From positions 35,978 through 93,700 of the forward strand of contig VHZZ01005510.1 of NCBI GenBank assembly GCA_009801015.1: a DNA stretch of 57,723 nt, in the 5' to 3' direction. This document shows positions 23,101 through 37,600 of the stretch, one piece after another (the first letter of the stretch is position 1; the number at the start of each line of letters is the position of its first letter). Position numbers and translations under genes: made by a program. The notes beneath the pieces were generated by a model, which was not told the DNA's origin, did no database searches, and was given only the letters and a program-made list of their open reading frames with translations. This stretch comes from Silene noctiflora (taxonomy: Eukaryota > Streptophyta > Magnoliopsida > Caryophyllales > Caryophyllaceae).

Positions 23101-24767
23101 TGGCTGAGGTTCCTGATTTATTGGTAAACCATGAAACGACTCTTCTTGTGTGCATGCTATTGCCTTGGCAAGAATCTACACTGTCCCGTGACTTAGCAAA
23201 CTGCACTGACCTCCTAAGCTTGCCCCAAATCCCCAGTACCCCAAAATCGAATTTACCCTACCTGAACCCAACTGTGATGGACCCGAAATGACCTGAGTCA
23301 ACTACCTGATTTGAATGATTTAAAAAGACTTGATCCACTAATTTAAAATACATTTAACATTATGTACATGAAAAATAACTAAAATTGTCAATAGCCACAA
23401 TTACGACCTGAATCAAACTCAGAAGATCAATCCCATAATTGCTATCTGATCTATAATGAATCTTACCCGGAAATGATTTAAATGACCTATTTGTCTGATC
23501 TATTCCATATAACATTTCATTGCTCATTTCTGCCAGAGTATGGACGAACCTAATCCACTTGGATCAGACTTAGATGAGAAGAATGCATTGGCTCTAGCTA
23601 TTATTACTACTGGTAGGTCTCTTTTGAATCAAAATCGACCAGAATAAGAATTAGTTAAAAAATGATTAAACAGACTCTATAACAATGTCTTTTCAGATGA
23701 TCTATCAACAGCTCCAACTCCAAATTTGCAAGATAGTGCTACTGGATGGGAATTGACACTTGTTACTGCACCTAGCTCAAATGGAAGTGCTACTGCAGCC
23801 ACCAATCTGGTACATGCATTTCTCAAAGTTTTCTTTAGTTTTTATAGTCTTGCGCAATTTAATGAGCATCTATCCACTCAATGACGGAGGAGGGGAAGAA
23901 TTAAACCTGTCAGATAGGTCGCACGAGTCAGGTTTAGTGCATCATGGTCGAATAGTCCATTTGGTCAAGTCTAACTTTTCGTTTTATTTTTGTGGGGCGT
24001 TCGGGTTTCGGGTTAAAACTATCAACTGGGTGTAGCTGGGTCAATTATTGTTTAGTTTATGACATTATGGGGAAAAATCTCCTTACAATTTTGCTTTATA
24101 TTTCCAAAGAAGACAAATATTTTCTTTTCATTGGTTTTGGACCGAGTTTGATGGAAATACACACATTGGATCTCTTAATTTTGGCGCGCTTCTAATTTAT
24201 CGAAGTAGCAGAAGGTCGATGCAATTTTCGTTAAGTGTGTTGATAACATGGGGTTTAGGCTACATTTGTCTAACCACCCTTACTACACCATAAATGGAAG
24301 TCTTTGTGATACCAGGGGTGTGTTGCTGCTCTTTATTAACTTTATTGGCTAGAGAATATGTAATGTTTTTGATGGTGTTATTCGACACAATGAAAAGCCA
24401 GTGTACTGACCCTAAAAATTTTAAATCATTAAAGGCTGGAGGACTCGACAAGCTCACACTAGACAGCCTATATGACGATGCAATGAGAAGAAATAATGAG
24501 CCAACAAGCTACAATCCCTGGGAACAGGCTTCAATGATACCGTCTCACAACCCTTTTTTCAACTCAAACTCTATGGCTGCACCACATTGTGGTCACATGG
24601 CTACTATGTCCAATCAGCAACAACCTTTCATGTTGCAGCAACAGATGATGATGGGCCCACAACACCAGTCACCGACTATGAACCCCTTTGGGAACCCTAA
24701 TGCAGCCAACGCCTATGGTCCAGGAATCCCTGTTCAAGCATACAACCCATACACAAGTTTGTTATAG
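20132..24767 (+). CDS. ANTH/AP180-type clathrin assembly protein (At5g35200-like)
   Basis: Plant PICALM/AP180 proteins bind phosphoinositides through an ANTH domain and recruit clathrin and SNARE cargo at the plasma membrane or trans-Golgi network. Fifteen coding exons join in frame: 20132-20233, 20355-20424, 20614-20711, 20951-21092, 21189-21289, 21558-21641, 22027-22077, 22162-22227, 22318-22383, 22466-22546, 22652-22729, 22977-23123, 23537-23612, 23697-23809, 24435-24767, giving 535 aa. Residues about 20-320 form the ANTH region: [21 protein letters not shown] (37-57) is the lipid-binding loop and [13 protein letters not shown] follows. The C-terminal half is unstructured, with PDLLSMDEP (a clathrin-box-like DLL near 360), [28 protein letters not shown], a Gln/Met-rich stretch and NPFG near the end, a typical adaptor-binding set. 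Two in-frame ATGs (20132, 20135) open the frame. The last intron uses a purine-rich acceptor (CATTAAAG). Confidence 0.94.
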
Positions 24768-25361
24768 TTGGTACTGATCTGATTTTTTGCTATAAGCAAG
24801 GAGAGGACGATGATCAATAGGTATTCAACGAATTTTTTTGTTCTGGTGATGGGAGCAGCCATGGAAAATAATTTGTGTACTATATATTTAGTGTGTTATA
24901 TAGTCAGCATATGAAAAAGATATTCAATAATTATAGGGAGGCCATTTGAATTTATTTGACCATTCTTTGTGAAAATCTATTGAATAACACGATATACTAT
25001 AAATATTCATGGAGCCGCTGATATGTTGTATGTTTTTGTAGCAGTAAAACCAAACTATGTATAAAGCTTAAATGATCAATCAAAATGTGAATTTGCTGTT
25101 CGATTTCCACCATACATTGGGGTGACTTATACATGTTCTGTATTTGAGTTCATACACCAGTAATGAAAGAAAGCAAGCAATAACTCATTACATAATGCCA
25201 GAAAAATAATTATAACTTGATGTTAAGAAGATTTTTACAGAAATTCACAGCATAAAAGTAGCGACACTATTTCCACAGACTAAAATTACAACAAAACGAC
25301 GCTCATTTTTGAGCGTTTTTGCAAACCATAAACTAGACCGTCCATCCCGCTACTAAGAAAG
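24768..25361. other. Convergent 3' interval between the ANTH and SPOC genes
   Basis: The two stop codons face each other 594 bp apart, so this interval must hold both 3'UTRs and termination signals. A short inverted repeat, ACGCTCA-TTTT-TGAGCGT, lies near 25300-25318. No reading frame of interest is present. Confidence 0.6.
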
Positions 25362-28300
25362 CTAAGGCCTTGAGTTCCTCCAGCCTGAGTGATAGGGATG
25401 ATTGTTCATCCCCGACTGGTGGAACTGAGGCCTCTGAACAGGATTTGAAGTTGAACTTCGTGAAAATTCATGCCTGGAATCATCTCCTATAGGCATGCCA
25501 GCTGCACTTACGTGCATTAAACTATTCTCATACGTCTTTTCAGCCACAGGTGGCGGAGGATGTGGCAATGGAGGGTAGTGTTGGTTCTGAAACCGGACAT
25601 TGGTTGATGGAGCATCCGGTCTAGAATGCATAAAATTATTCACAGTTGGCTTGGGGAAACTGTGGGCACTTGGGTAATCTTTATTTGAAAAATGGGGACG
25701 ACTCAAAGGTGGTCGTGGTGGTGGTAGTGGAGGTGGTGGAGGCAGATGACGAGGTGGAGGGTAGTATTTAAAAGGATCGTTTTTGTCAGAAAACTGTCCC
25801 TGGGGTGTTGGTAGTGGCGGAGGTCCCGGTGGCAATGGTGGTGGTGGTGGTGGTAGGGAAAGCTTCATCTGAGTCATTGGTGGTCCAGGTCGTGACACTG
25901 GTGGTGGTGGTGGTGGTGGTGGTGGTGGAAGTGGTGAAGGAGGCAGCTGACGTCCAGTAGCTAAATCCGTAAAGCTTGATCCAAGTGCCATGGAGTTTCT
26001 CTGTGCAAATGATCCTACCCTTTCGTTAACCTCAGGCTTGATCTTTTCAAATTCCGGTGGACACCATTCTGGCATGTCATCATCAAAAAGGTTTTTCTGA
26101 TTCTTAGTACTATCACCATGGCAATCATCTACTGGTTTTTTCCCCTCAACTGGCGGCCAATTTGGAATTTTTGTTTTGGGCAGATTCCCTATGTTTTCCG
26201 GGAATAATCCTTGATTTGATGGCCCTGTACTAGTCACACAGTCTCCTGTGTGGTTTTCTTGATGAGGTTGGATACTTGGATTCTGACAAACAGTAGAATT
26301 TTCTAACCTCAATTGAGTTGTAATGGACGGGAGGTCATAATTGTCCCTATATTGCTCCATTTTAGGCACCGAACCCACTGTCCGAGAAGTTGGAGCTCCA
26401 AAATCATACTCAGGGAGATCCTCATCATCAGATAACACGGTGGACGGTTTTGACATGGGAGGGAGTGATACATTAGGGTTAGCAATCTCCACATTTCCTG
26501 TTAAACTCTTATTTTGTGGGATGATTATTGAATCCTCGTGTTGGGTAACACGAGGAGAGGCAGAAATTTCAGGGCTCTTGTTTCCTGCTCCATTTTTCTG
26601 AACTTCAGTTTCTGTCAGAAGTTTCTCGGCATTGACGTCTCCTGAGGGAGGAGCAGTGATCATTGGGGTTGCTTTTGTTGTGGGACCAAAAGTTGAGTTT
26701 TTCCGCCACACGACACAAGCAAGAAGTGGGTCTGATTTTTCAGTGACAACAGACATTCCCTTGAAGAAACCATGTTTTGCAAGAATAGTGATTATTGTGT
26801 CACTATGGGGACAAACGTACATGTCAACACCCTTATTCAGCTGTGCAAACCCAACCTTTTTCCCTTCTCTGTATTTTCTGGCAACCTGTTACCGAAAAAA
26901 AAAAAAAAAAAAAAAACCCTTAAAAATTTTAAGTTATTCAAAATAAAAATCTGTAAAGGCTTAGGAAATTTTAACTTGTTCGAAAAGCAAAAGTACAAAA
27001 TAAAACCGTCTGCCACCATACTTTGTCAAATTCTCATACTTTACGGTTTACGCTAAACGGGCCAAAGCTCAATGATAATGATGAAAACCTTTTTCTCAAA
27101 AAAAGATTCACTTTCTATATTATATTACAAAGCGTCTTACTTGTGACGGTCTCTTCAAAGAGACCTCTCACAACCCCTCTTCACTTACCCTCTCCACTTG
27201 CCCTCCCACTTGCCCCTTTGTCTCACGTCTCTTCAAAGTGACGGATTTTGTCCGTCACAAATGAGAATTTGAGATTATATTATCACCGCCTGTTTATATC
27301 AATTAACATTGTAAATTTAAAACCCACTAATTAAACGCCGTCGACTTTTTGACATAAAGTTCCCTAAAATAACCCCTCTCTCTCTCTCTCCTCTACTCTC
27401 ACTCTCTCAAGCCATTTTTCACGTTAGTTTAACAATCAAAATCGGAAATTTAACAACGATTAACGATAATTAACAACACCACATACTGAAACCCCAAAAA
27501 ACAAATTACAAAAAAAATCAAAAATTGACAACGCAATTAACGACGACTTGAATATGAGTAAACAACGAATTATGAACAAAAGCGGTGATTAAAGTCAAAC
27601 TTTGAATGGCCATAAGTTTGCGCTCAAGTGACCGATTAAAGCGATTTTTTTTTCCAAATTGTTGATCTCGACGATATCTACCTCCCTAACTAGGTTAGCT
27701 GTGGTTTTTCATGCCTTGACATGAAACATCCACGTCCATGCATGGAGCGTGAAAAATCCATGGTCTAACCTAGGCATGGACGTAGATCTCGGTGGGATAA
27801 GCGATTTGAAAAAAAAAATCGCTTATGTTGGGGACCCAAACGTAAAGTTATACACCTTCAAAGTTCTTCACGCCAAAAGCATAGCTCGGAAGTCAGGACG
27901 TGTATAAATCAAGTCTCCACCATGGAAGGGACGCATTCTGAACCAAGGGTAGGGGTAAGAAAAAAAATGACAAAAGGCTGACGGCGTTAGTAAAAAGTTG
28001 CCGACGTATAGCACCCCTCTTCTAATATTAGATTGTCTTCATGAGAAATTGCGAACTATACTCTATGCCACCTTTCAGAATTGAGAAAGACCTAGAAGAG
28101 TTTATCTGCACTCACCTCTGCCATGTCTTTAACACCAGCAGGAGAGGAGCCTTCCTTGCAGCGTAGGGACATCACCTGAAATTAAGCACGCATTTACAAC
28201 TTCAGCTTTAAAAGAGATTCAAGGATTAATTGGCAGATTTAACCAACAAACACGTTTAACACCATTAACGATGAGTCCATGAATCAATAATGGTAAAGCT

Positions 28301-31300
28301 AAAAACAGGTTTCTTCTTTCTTAAATAGCCCTAAAAAAGGAGTTTCATTAGTTATTTAGTACAGAGGCGTACAAGAAACTTTACATCAGTAGCATCAACA
28401 CAGACGCACATATTTGTCAGCGTAAAGCCATGAAGTTCAAATACGAATAAAATCACAACAGTACTAAAGCAGAGATACTAGTAAAGTCAGTGAGCGACAG
28501 TACTCATCAGTCATGACCAGGATTCAGAAACTGTCAGCAGTATAATCCGTCCTTGAAACTCCAGTTGGACCATAAAAAAAGAAGAGAAGAAAAATCAGAA
28601 CAGTTTCTGGAGTTTTCATCCATGGACTGAAAATTGGATCAAGAAGGATAGTTTAGGTCCCATAACAGAAGCCTAAGCTTAGACCGACCAAATTCTACTT
28701 CACAACAAGAGAAACACCTCTGGTTGAGTTTGCATTTCACTTTGTTTCATTATTTTCTACCGCCAGTGATGGAAGAGCAACGCATAAGTAACAGTTATTT
28801 TGGACATTATAGTAATTGACTGACAGAAGGAACTCAGATAGACAGATAGTATCAACTTTGTTCTTTGAAGAGGGACAGTTCATGTCCTACCGGTACTCAA
28901 CTCTTATCGAGTTGATATCACCTCAAGAGATGAGCTTTTTCAGTGGATCCAGGTGAATGCAAGGAGTGAGGTAAAGTGCTGATCATATTTTGATGAAGAG
29001 AACATTTTGTGCAGGCATACAGCTAATATTTAACCGGGATTACCTAGAAAGATGAACTCTAATTGAGTTTCTAATTATAGAATTCTGAACTGTGTCGGTT
29101 GTCTAAAGACTTGATAAAAAGAGAGTGTTATGTAGAGCATCTACTAATAATACTAATAAAAATATAAAAATATAGATTTTAAATTTGGATGCTATAATGC
29201 CAAGGTCATACACTATCGAAGTGATACTCCTCTAAATTCAGGAAAGATTTACTTGGAGATGCCCAAGATGGAAATAGCTCAATCTATTTGATATTACACA
29301 AACAGAACCTAGCAATTCATATGATATGATTTTACTTATTTCGATTTATTTTTATTGGCCACATTATTACTAAAACTCGCTCATCTAAATTTACTAAAAT
29401 ATAAAACGTATTGAAGATACTAGCAGGAGCATCTCTACAGAGATAATCTTTGGCCAGCTAATGACAAGAAGCATCTTACAGGAAAGTAGAAACAGCTGAT
29501 AGTGACTAGTGATTAGTGAGTACCTTAAATAGATGTATGGTCCTGAGTGTCGGACATGGTTAAGTTATAAAAGAGAATACTCCCTCCGTTTCAGTCAATA
29601 GTTTACATTTACTTTATTTCATCTTCACAAAATAAAGCAAATGTAAACTATTCACAGGATAGAGGGAGTATATTGTTAGGCCTACATGAAATGCTTACAT
29701 TTGCTTTGTGGAAATCAAGTATCAACCTACATGGCGTGAAAGATAAATTATTTTAAGGGAAGCATCAGTTTAACCATTAACCATCATTGAATCATGCTGA
29801 GTAAACATGAGTTCGACCTTTGACAATCCTTGTTACAGCATGGTAAGGTAAATCAAAGCACTAAGTGACGAGCCTTTCATCTGCTACGATAATTCAAAAG
29901 TTGAGATAAGCATGAAGCAGGTGAAATATTTAGTGGTCTAGATAACGGTGGAACTTTTTGAGCATCTATCTATTGAAAAGCATTACGAGATTCTACGTCC
30001 ATAAGCTAAAGAAATTGATCCTCGACAGTAATGGATATAATCCACAACTACTAATAAGAAGGTTAGAGAAGTGCTGCTAACGTTCTCGTTTCTACAGTCT
30101 CCGACCCTTCTCCCTGATGAACTAATAGAGTATGAAGGTGTTCACTTGCGGATCAATTGTTGATGACAAAAAATATTCTATTAGAGGTGAGGGTTGAAGA
30201 AGACCAAAAAAAAAATCAAAAAAAAATCCTTGGCAAATCTCAGTAGGTTATCATCGTAGCTTGACCATAACAGAGGCTAAACGTTACACGTTCATTGTTC
30301 AATTTGATTATCTACGGAGGCTCTTATACTGCACAGCTACTGGTTCTAAATGTTTAGAAGGTTATCCCACCGATCCTTGAAGGTGGCATACACTTCATTT
30401 GATGTCCAATTACAGGTCATGTCATTGTTATACTAGTTAAACAAAAGGGGATAAAGGGAAGCCGTTAGGACAGCGACAGGATACCCTACATAAAAATGTA
30501 ACGACTCTTAGCATCAGTCCTCTCTTCCTCCTACGGGTGGATCTAGGGCCACATATGTTATCCTAGATGTCCAAAATATTTTGACAGAAAAACAAGGCAT
30601 GGCCATGAGTACAAAAATAAAGCACATCTAACGTTAGGCCACACCAGCACAGCACGGCATATTATCCAGACACCCTCTGAACAATTGGTCCTCAACACGG
30701 CCATTGTCTTAACATTGGGCACGACATTAGACAACATGGTTTAGCCACAGAGAAGGCACATTTTCACCCTCACTAGTCACTATACCTCTCCATGACCACC
30801 ACTAGCTCTATACTCGGTGTTTTTCCCTGCACTACTGACACAATGATTACCCTGCTCCATTCAAGCAAGAATCACGTAAAAATATCCTGCCATCCCAGCA
30901 ATAAACAGGCTATTATATAGTTTAATTATGGAGACCAAGTCAATGTTCTATAATACTAAAAACCTTTTAAGCAAGATGCAATCAAACCCGTTCATGATTT
31001 ACGCCCTCAATTCCAATCAATTATATACAATTTTCTAGATATGTGAACGAGATCAACGATGTCATCTGCAACTGATTGAGATAAAGGAAAAATAAAGTAT
31101 AGTGTATGTCCAGTAATAAGTGCACAGTTATAGACATTGATTCATCCACGCAAATGTTAATAACTCTGATGTAATCAGCAATCAAAGAAAAGATCGGAGC
31201 AATGCCAATGTAAAATGGTTGGGATCTCTTGAGTAAACCATATAAGCAGATAAATAATTCTCCATCTGGTTTAACTACACAGTGGCTAGCCAACTACAAA

Positions 31301-34300
31301 CAGGCAGTTTTCCAAGGAACATGTTTTGACTGTCATTACAGAGTACATACGTATGAGTCAGAATCCCCTCCATTTACATGATGTAAACTAGAACCACGTC
31401 CTTCGACAAGAAAGTCAGTATAAAGTGAGTTTAACAGCTCATTCTGGGATGTTTTTTAGATATTTATCGAGCCTCTTTGATTTGAAGTATTTTGGCAGTG
31501 TAATTGTATACATGCTCTTACTAATGACCAATACAATCATTTTCTACCAATTCAACCAAAGCATACAATCACTCTGCCAATTCAACCAATCCCGTTTGTT
31601 CTGGCTTCGTCAAGAATCAGCGATGTTCATAATTATGTTTGTGTGCGCATTTAGCAATGTACACTTGACTTTTATGCATTTTTATGTTTAGTTTTACGGC
31701 ATTAGCTAAGAGCATCCAGGCATGCATCTTAGGACAGTCCTGGAGTGTCCCACAGTCAATGCAATTTAGGAGTAAAAATGAGTCTTTTTTCAAGATAACG
31801 TTGAAAAACAAAATGATTAGCGCAATGGGTTTGAACTTTTTTGGCAAAAAGGATTGGGAAGAAGCTCACCACTCACGCGGGGTGTTACAGGACAAAAGCA
31901 CCCCATCTCCCATAGTCCCATGGAGTGCTTCAACTTTGTATTTAGTTATTTTTTGCATTTTGTGTGTTTATTAAGTCAAAACACCCCAATTTGAATAGCG
32001 CCATCCCTTAAAGATACATCACAGGAAGTAATGGTACTCCATTTTGCTAAGCGTTGCACTACCCTATTATTCCCTCCTATTCTATATTTTCTTCCTTATT
32101 TCTTTATTCGGTTATTCGGGTTTTCTTCCCTATTTCCTTTTTTGGGATGATATGAGTGGTCCAAATTCAATGATATATGGGGTAGTGGGTTTTGTGTGGT
32201 CCAAATTCGATTTCTTATTTCTTGTAGAAAAATGAAAGGGGAAAAAAATATAGAATAGGAGGGAGTATTAGTTACTCTTATTTTTCACCATTAGAAAATG
32301 ATCAAGTTTCAGAATGATCTAGTTTGAACAATTGCATAGGTGCTGTTTTTTCAAAATCAAGGTTGCAGCTAAGACAAAAGCATTTATGATCTGAACACAA
32401 GTACAATCTAAAACAAACGCGAAACAGCAATGCTCTAAGATATCAGTGTACACTTACTACTCCTGGCACTCAATGTTTCTAGACCTTATCAAACGGGTTG
32501 AGCGGCTTACGGGTTTGGTCATTTTGGCTTCTAAGTAAAATACGGGTCAGTTTACTCTGGTTCCGGAAAAATATGGGATTGTACGGGTTGGACTTATACG
32601 AGTTAAGTTTTAAAATAGGGGCAGATTAACGCCTTTTAAGATGTTCATTTTCTTTATTTTTTTTAATATAAATATATAGTTATTCTTAAATTCCATAATT
32701 ATTTTGTTAAATATACTACTCCCTTCGCATCTCTATGATGATGTTAGGGTCGGAATTCTACTATGGATCCATGGAGTGGGTGAGATCGAATCAATATAAT
32801 TAGATCGTAAAATCATAAGATTCTACAACCTCCCTAAATATAGTTTTTTATGTGGTAAAAACATATTATTGAAAATCAAAACACTAGTTTATTAATATTT
32901 ATCCATAAATATTGATAATTAATGATTTTAGTATCATTGAATGAACATGTTTCTACAACTTACCCGAAATTTGGGTTTTACAATGTCATTATATAAAAAT
33001 TTACCATAGGATCGTAACATCGTATTATAATCCTATCTCAAAATTTTCACATGAATAAGATCTTACGATTCCACAACCATGAATCCATGATAGAATCGTA
33101 GGATCCAAAATCGGTTAAGCATTTTTGGATGGTAAAATCGTAGAATCGTTGGATCGAATCGAAATTCTAATAACAATGTGTTCCCACATTTTCTAAAACG
33201 GAAAATTCACAAAGATGTGCCACTTTCCTGTCCATCATTTGTGGTTATAATAACTTGTGAGACGCCACTTATCTCTCATACTTTCATTTTCCCCATATAT
33301 ATTATCATACCACTAAAGTTTTGTCCAAAACCAATATAGGTAAATACGCATTTTAATTTAGTAATATTCAAAATAGTGTGCCAAAATACAAGTATGTATC
33401 AATTGTTACACGTAAATGACACTGACTACATTTATATTGACTAGATTTATAATATGGTAATCGGGAGTTTAGTTTCGTCGGAGAATAAAGGAGGTGGTCG
33501 CGTGTTTCGTTTTATTTTTTTATATCTGCGTTGAATGTTTTTGGAACGGATAGTCCGTTGCACGTCTATTTTCCTCCGTGGCGCCAAATTGCGACGGAAT
33601 GTCCGTCAAAATGAATTTTCATCCCAAAATGTTTTTTCCACCACAAAGTTATTTCTGTCGCAACCTATCTATTCCAATGTTTAGTAGGGCATTTAAGTAT
33701 TGATGTGATGCTATAAAAGAAATATAAACCTATTTTCACTCAAAATTACAATACTCTAATACTCGTATTTGAGGATAGTTAAATAAAAAATTTAAATAAA
33801 TTTTCCTATTTCCAAATTACCAATACTTCGAGTCTGGTCATTTTTTTACCCGTTCAAATGTATCCGGTGAATAGTTTATTACCAAATTACCTACTTTAGT
33901 AAAATCACTTGCTCAATAGTAGAAACGTTAAGAACTCTTTCTTTATTCAATACATTTGTACCAACCACTATACTGGAAAAATGTCTGGTCATTTTTTTTA
34001 CCAGTTTAAATGTTTGGCCTAGTTTGTTAAAAATGAATTTTTATTTCTCAAGCTTAATTTTCTAAGAAGTATTTATCAAAAGTTAGAAGCATTTTATTTT
34101 TAAGGGCAAAAAGATGATAAGCTTTTAAGAAGCTATTTTTAACTTTCAAATAATTGTGTGGCCAATTTGTGTTTTTTTGGCCAAAAAAACACTTTAAAAA
34201 GCTACGTTAAACACACACTAAATATCAAGCACACACCCCTATCACCGTCGGTCCGAATCACCGTCAAATTGTACTATTGAACAATTACCCAGTTACGCTT

Positions 34301-34573
34301 TACTCCCATGTTTCGATTTTTACCGCATGATAAGTAGGCCTGAATCACTCAATGGTCCGTATTGAGGACCAAAACCTGACGAGATACATTGGTCTTAGAC
34401 AATACTTTATGCTATTTCAGTCATTAACCCGAATCAACCGTGAACAAGATTATGGACTAAACATTAAGAACCCAAAAAATTTAAAATCTTTGAGACTATA
34501 GTGATAGATACTATCTTTCTCCTAATTTGTTATATTAGTCGTAAACATATACAAGTCTCCTAATTATCTACTC

Positions 34574-34611
<38 letters not shown>

Positions 34612-37600
34612 GAATGTTGAAAAATTTGATTTCGTTGCAATCATTTTAGATTACGGCTAATTGGTTAGCTTGATGCACAATTTTTGCTATTATTTTCGAA
34701 CATTTGAGTTTGCTATGTAACACATGTCATTCATATGTTTCATATTCCCTCATTCTACACAATGGCATAAGAAAACACGGTATAATATTTGATTCAATTG
34801 GTCTAGGGATGTCAATTTCACTAGCACCCGATAATCTACCCGTCCTAAAAGATGGATAAAAGATGGATTTAAATAGATGACCAGAAAAAACAGATGACTG
34901 GAAAATGAAGGATTGGATGAAGAAATTTCACACGCCATCCATCCACCAGAGATATTATTAATTTATCTTTTATTAAAAAGAAACTGTACATAAAACATTA
35001 TTAAGAAATAAAATATTTAATTTTTCTAATTTCTCTACCCTCACAAAAAATATTTAGTGAAAGTACAATTATCTAACTTTTACTAAAACTTTGGAGAGAC
35101 GGTCTCTCACTAAGTTATTGAAAGACCACTTTTGTTCTACCCATTTATGTACTTTTCGTACCCATTTTATTATTGGTTGTGGTTCAAAATGCCTTCTTCA
35201 TTAGGTACATGTTTTCATAATTTTCGTACTTATTTTAACATATATTGTAACCATTTTTATTAGTACCTCATTTTATATTATTCGTACTCATTTATTTGCT
35301 TTTTTTATCATTTTTTCCATCAATTTGTAATTGGTCTCTCAATAATTTTTTTCATAATTTGTTTAGCTTTAACATGTATTCCCTCTGTCGCGATCATTTG
35401 TTTACCAATTCATTTTCACAAATTCTCGTTCTTCTGTGTATCTTTCTCGTTCTTCTGTGTACGATTGTTCACCGACCCAGTTCGGTAAATTTCCTTTTTT
35501 CTTTTTGAAAAAAAAGTATATTTTAGCATTTGGTATCAGATCTCGAATAATTAAGTACACGGCTAATTTGATAGACGATTGTGATAGTCGCTAATCCAAT
35601 AGTGATAATACGATTAGTGAAATGATTACCAAGGACCGAGTTATGGCCTTAGAGAGATATACTTCTTTTGTTCCATTTGATTGTACACGACGTTCAAAAT
35701 TCTCACATAATTTAATAATACACAGGCAAATGGAGCGAAGGAAGTATAAAAGGCAAATATCGACCATAAAAAGCTTGATGAGCGACTTGAACAATTGTCT
35801 TTTTTTTTGAAAAGGACTTGAACAATTGTCTTATGATCACAAATAAGAGAGTATAGGATTGATGACTGGCTTGAACAATTGCCTTGCCATCTTTGATTAG
35901 ATAATTTGTACCTTTGATGTGAAAGTGGACGACAGGAAGGTGGGAGTAAGAATCTAAATATATGAATCGAGTTAAGAAATTATCTTGAAGAATTTGTTAA
36001 TCGACGGGTCATGGATTAAGCCTATAGATGATGTGAAAGTGGTACAAGCAATTACCCACAGTCACGGAGGATGTTGGATTGGATGATTTGTCGACACTTA
36101 GGATGAGCGACAAACGAAGAAACAATCGTTTAGCTTAAACGAGGGTAACGAGGAAGCAAAGAGGGGATGAATCAACCCCTCTAAGAAGAAACAAACTTCA
36201 TCCAAGGGGGAAAAAGTTCACTCTTTAAGTCCTCAAAGGTTTGTGATTGAAACTAGAGTCAAGACTCGCCAACCACTAAAGCAGAATCCACCGTGTCAAT
36301 AACAATTGGTGATGAAACTAATAAAAAGGTGCATAAATTCAACGTCTAAAGGGCCGAAATAAGTGAAATGTCACACCATCAAATGCAGTTTTGTGTGTGG
36401 GTTGATTTCAAGTGGTCGGAAAAAATGTTGTGGTGTATAAGAAGAGGAGAATGCGTAAAATAGGGGGGAGAAACGAAAAGAGAGAACTCCACTGATTAGA
36501 TTATTTTTAGCTTCAACTGATACTACTTGATACTATTCCTGAACTCGCAAGCCTAGTACAATAAAATAATCATCCACCTTGGGATATTCCGGCTAATTTA
36601 GGGTTTAGATTCAAATTTGAGCCTGTTGATGAATCAGCCTAGACCAGACCACGCTGCGACCACCTCTAACCACAACCTATGACTATTGTTAGAGGAATCA
36701 AACTGATTCATATGCTTCACTCCCCTAATCATATGCTTCACTATCCTAATCAAATGCGAAAACAACAGTATCAGACTATGCACTTTGAGCTATCAAGTTA
36801 TAGCACACTGCAAGCACCTTTCACCTAAAACTCTTTAAGCTAATGCTATATTAGCTAGTAATCTTGGTCACTACCTAATCAAGTGAAAGTAACACCAACC
36901 GCTCCTTTCCTTAAAAGCTTTAAACTGATTTTTCTATACAAGATTATGCAAAGAAAAAAGGGATTATGCAAAGAAACAAGGGATTATGCCAAGAAAAGAT
37001 CAACCATTGGTGAAAGAAGGCCAAAACTATGTCAAGACTCAATAGCATCGGATCTCAATATATCATACATTTATACATATATTATACGGACTAATTAAAA
37101 GCATTATTTTTATATCTTTCAATTTTTCTTTCCGGTATCCTTCTTTGATATCTTCCAATCTTGCCTCGTGTGATTGAGAACCCCGCATTATTTATCCTCA
37201 GTAATTTTGCAATGATTATTGTTTTATTTAAATGATGTGAAGATGAAAGGGGAAAAAACCTATAAAACAGAGGTAGTATTTGACTTATAGAGTTCTAGGC
37301 TACAAAATTGTACAAGCGCATCCATAATTGATACGAGATTACGGGGTATAAATTTAATATTACATGGTTCTAATGAATTTTCACACCACCCTCAGAAACC
37401 AAAAAAAAAAAAAACATTTTAATCTCTACCTATGTTACTCCGACTCTTCTATTTCCCTGGCGTACCCGTGTCCGACACTCGACACTCGGACATGGGTATG
37501 ACACTTGGACACCTCGTTTTGAACCAAAATATGCATATTTTTCATAAAAATAGCCGAGTCCGACACTTAGACACGTACCCGTGTCGGATACTTCTAAACG

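Larger units (their letters stand above)
26886..28115 (-). other. Last intron of the SPOC gene (1.2 kb) with two MITE-like elements
   Basis: Donor GAG|GTGAG (28116/28115) and acceptor AACAG|GTTGCC (26886/26885) flank 1230 bp. The intron contains a poly-A run (about 26896-26915, plus strand), the 27136-27265 MITE and the 27635-27826 foldback. No gene is nested in it. Confidence 0.75.

Noticed and set aside
25299..25318. Short hairpin with T-run between convergent genes
   Set aside because: A bacterial-type terminator is not meaningful in a plant nuclear genome; a 7-bp stem is expected by chance.
26632..27056. Plus-strand frames of about 100 codons over the SPOC last exon
   Set aside because: Antisense shadows of the SPOC coding exon extended by the poly-A run.
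31425..31974. Frames of 88-96 codons in the giant intron
   Set aside because: Hydrophobic, AT-driven translations without recognisable domains or consistent splice structure.
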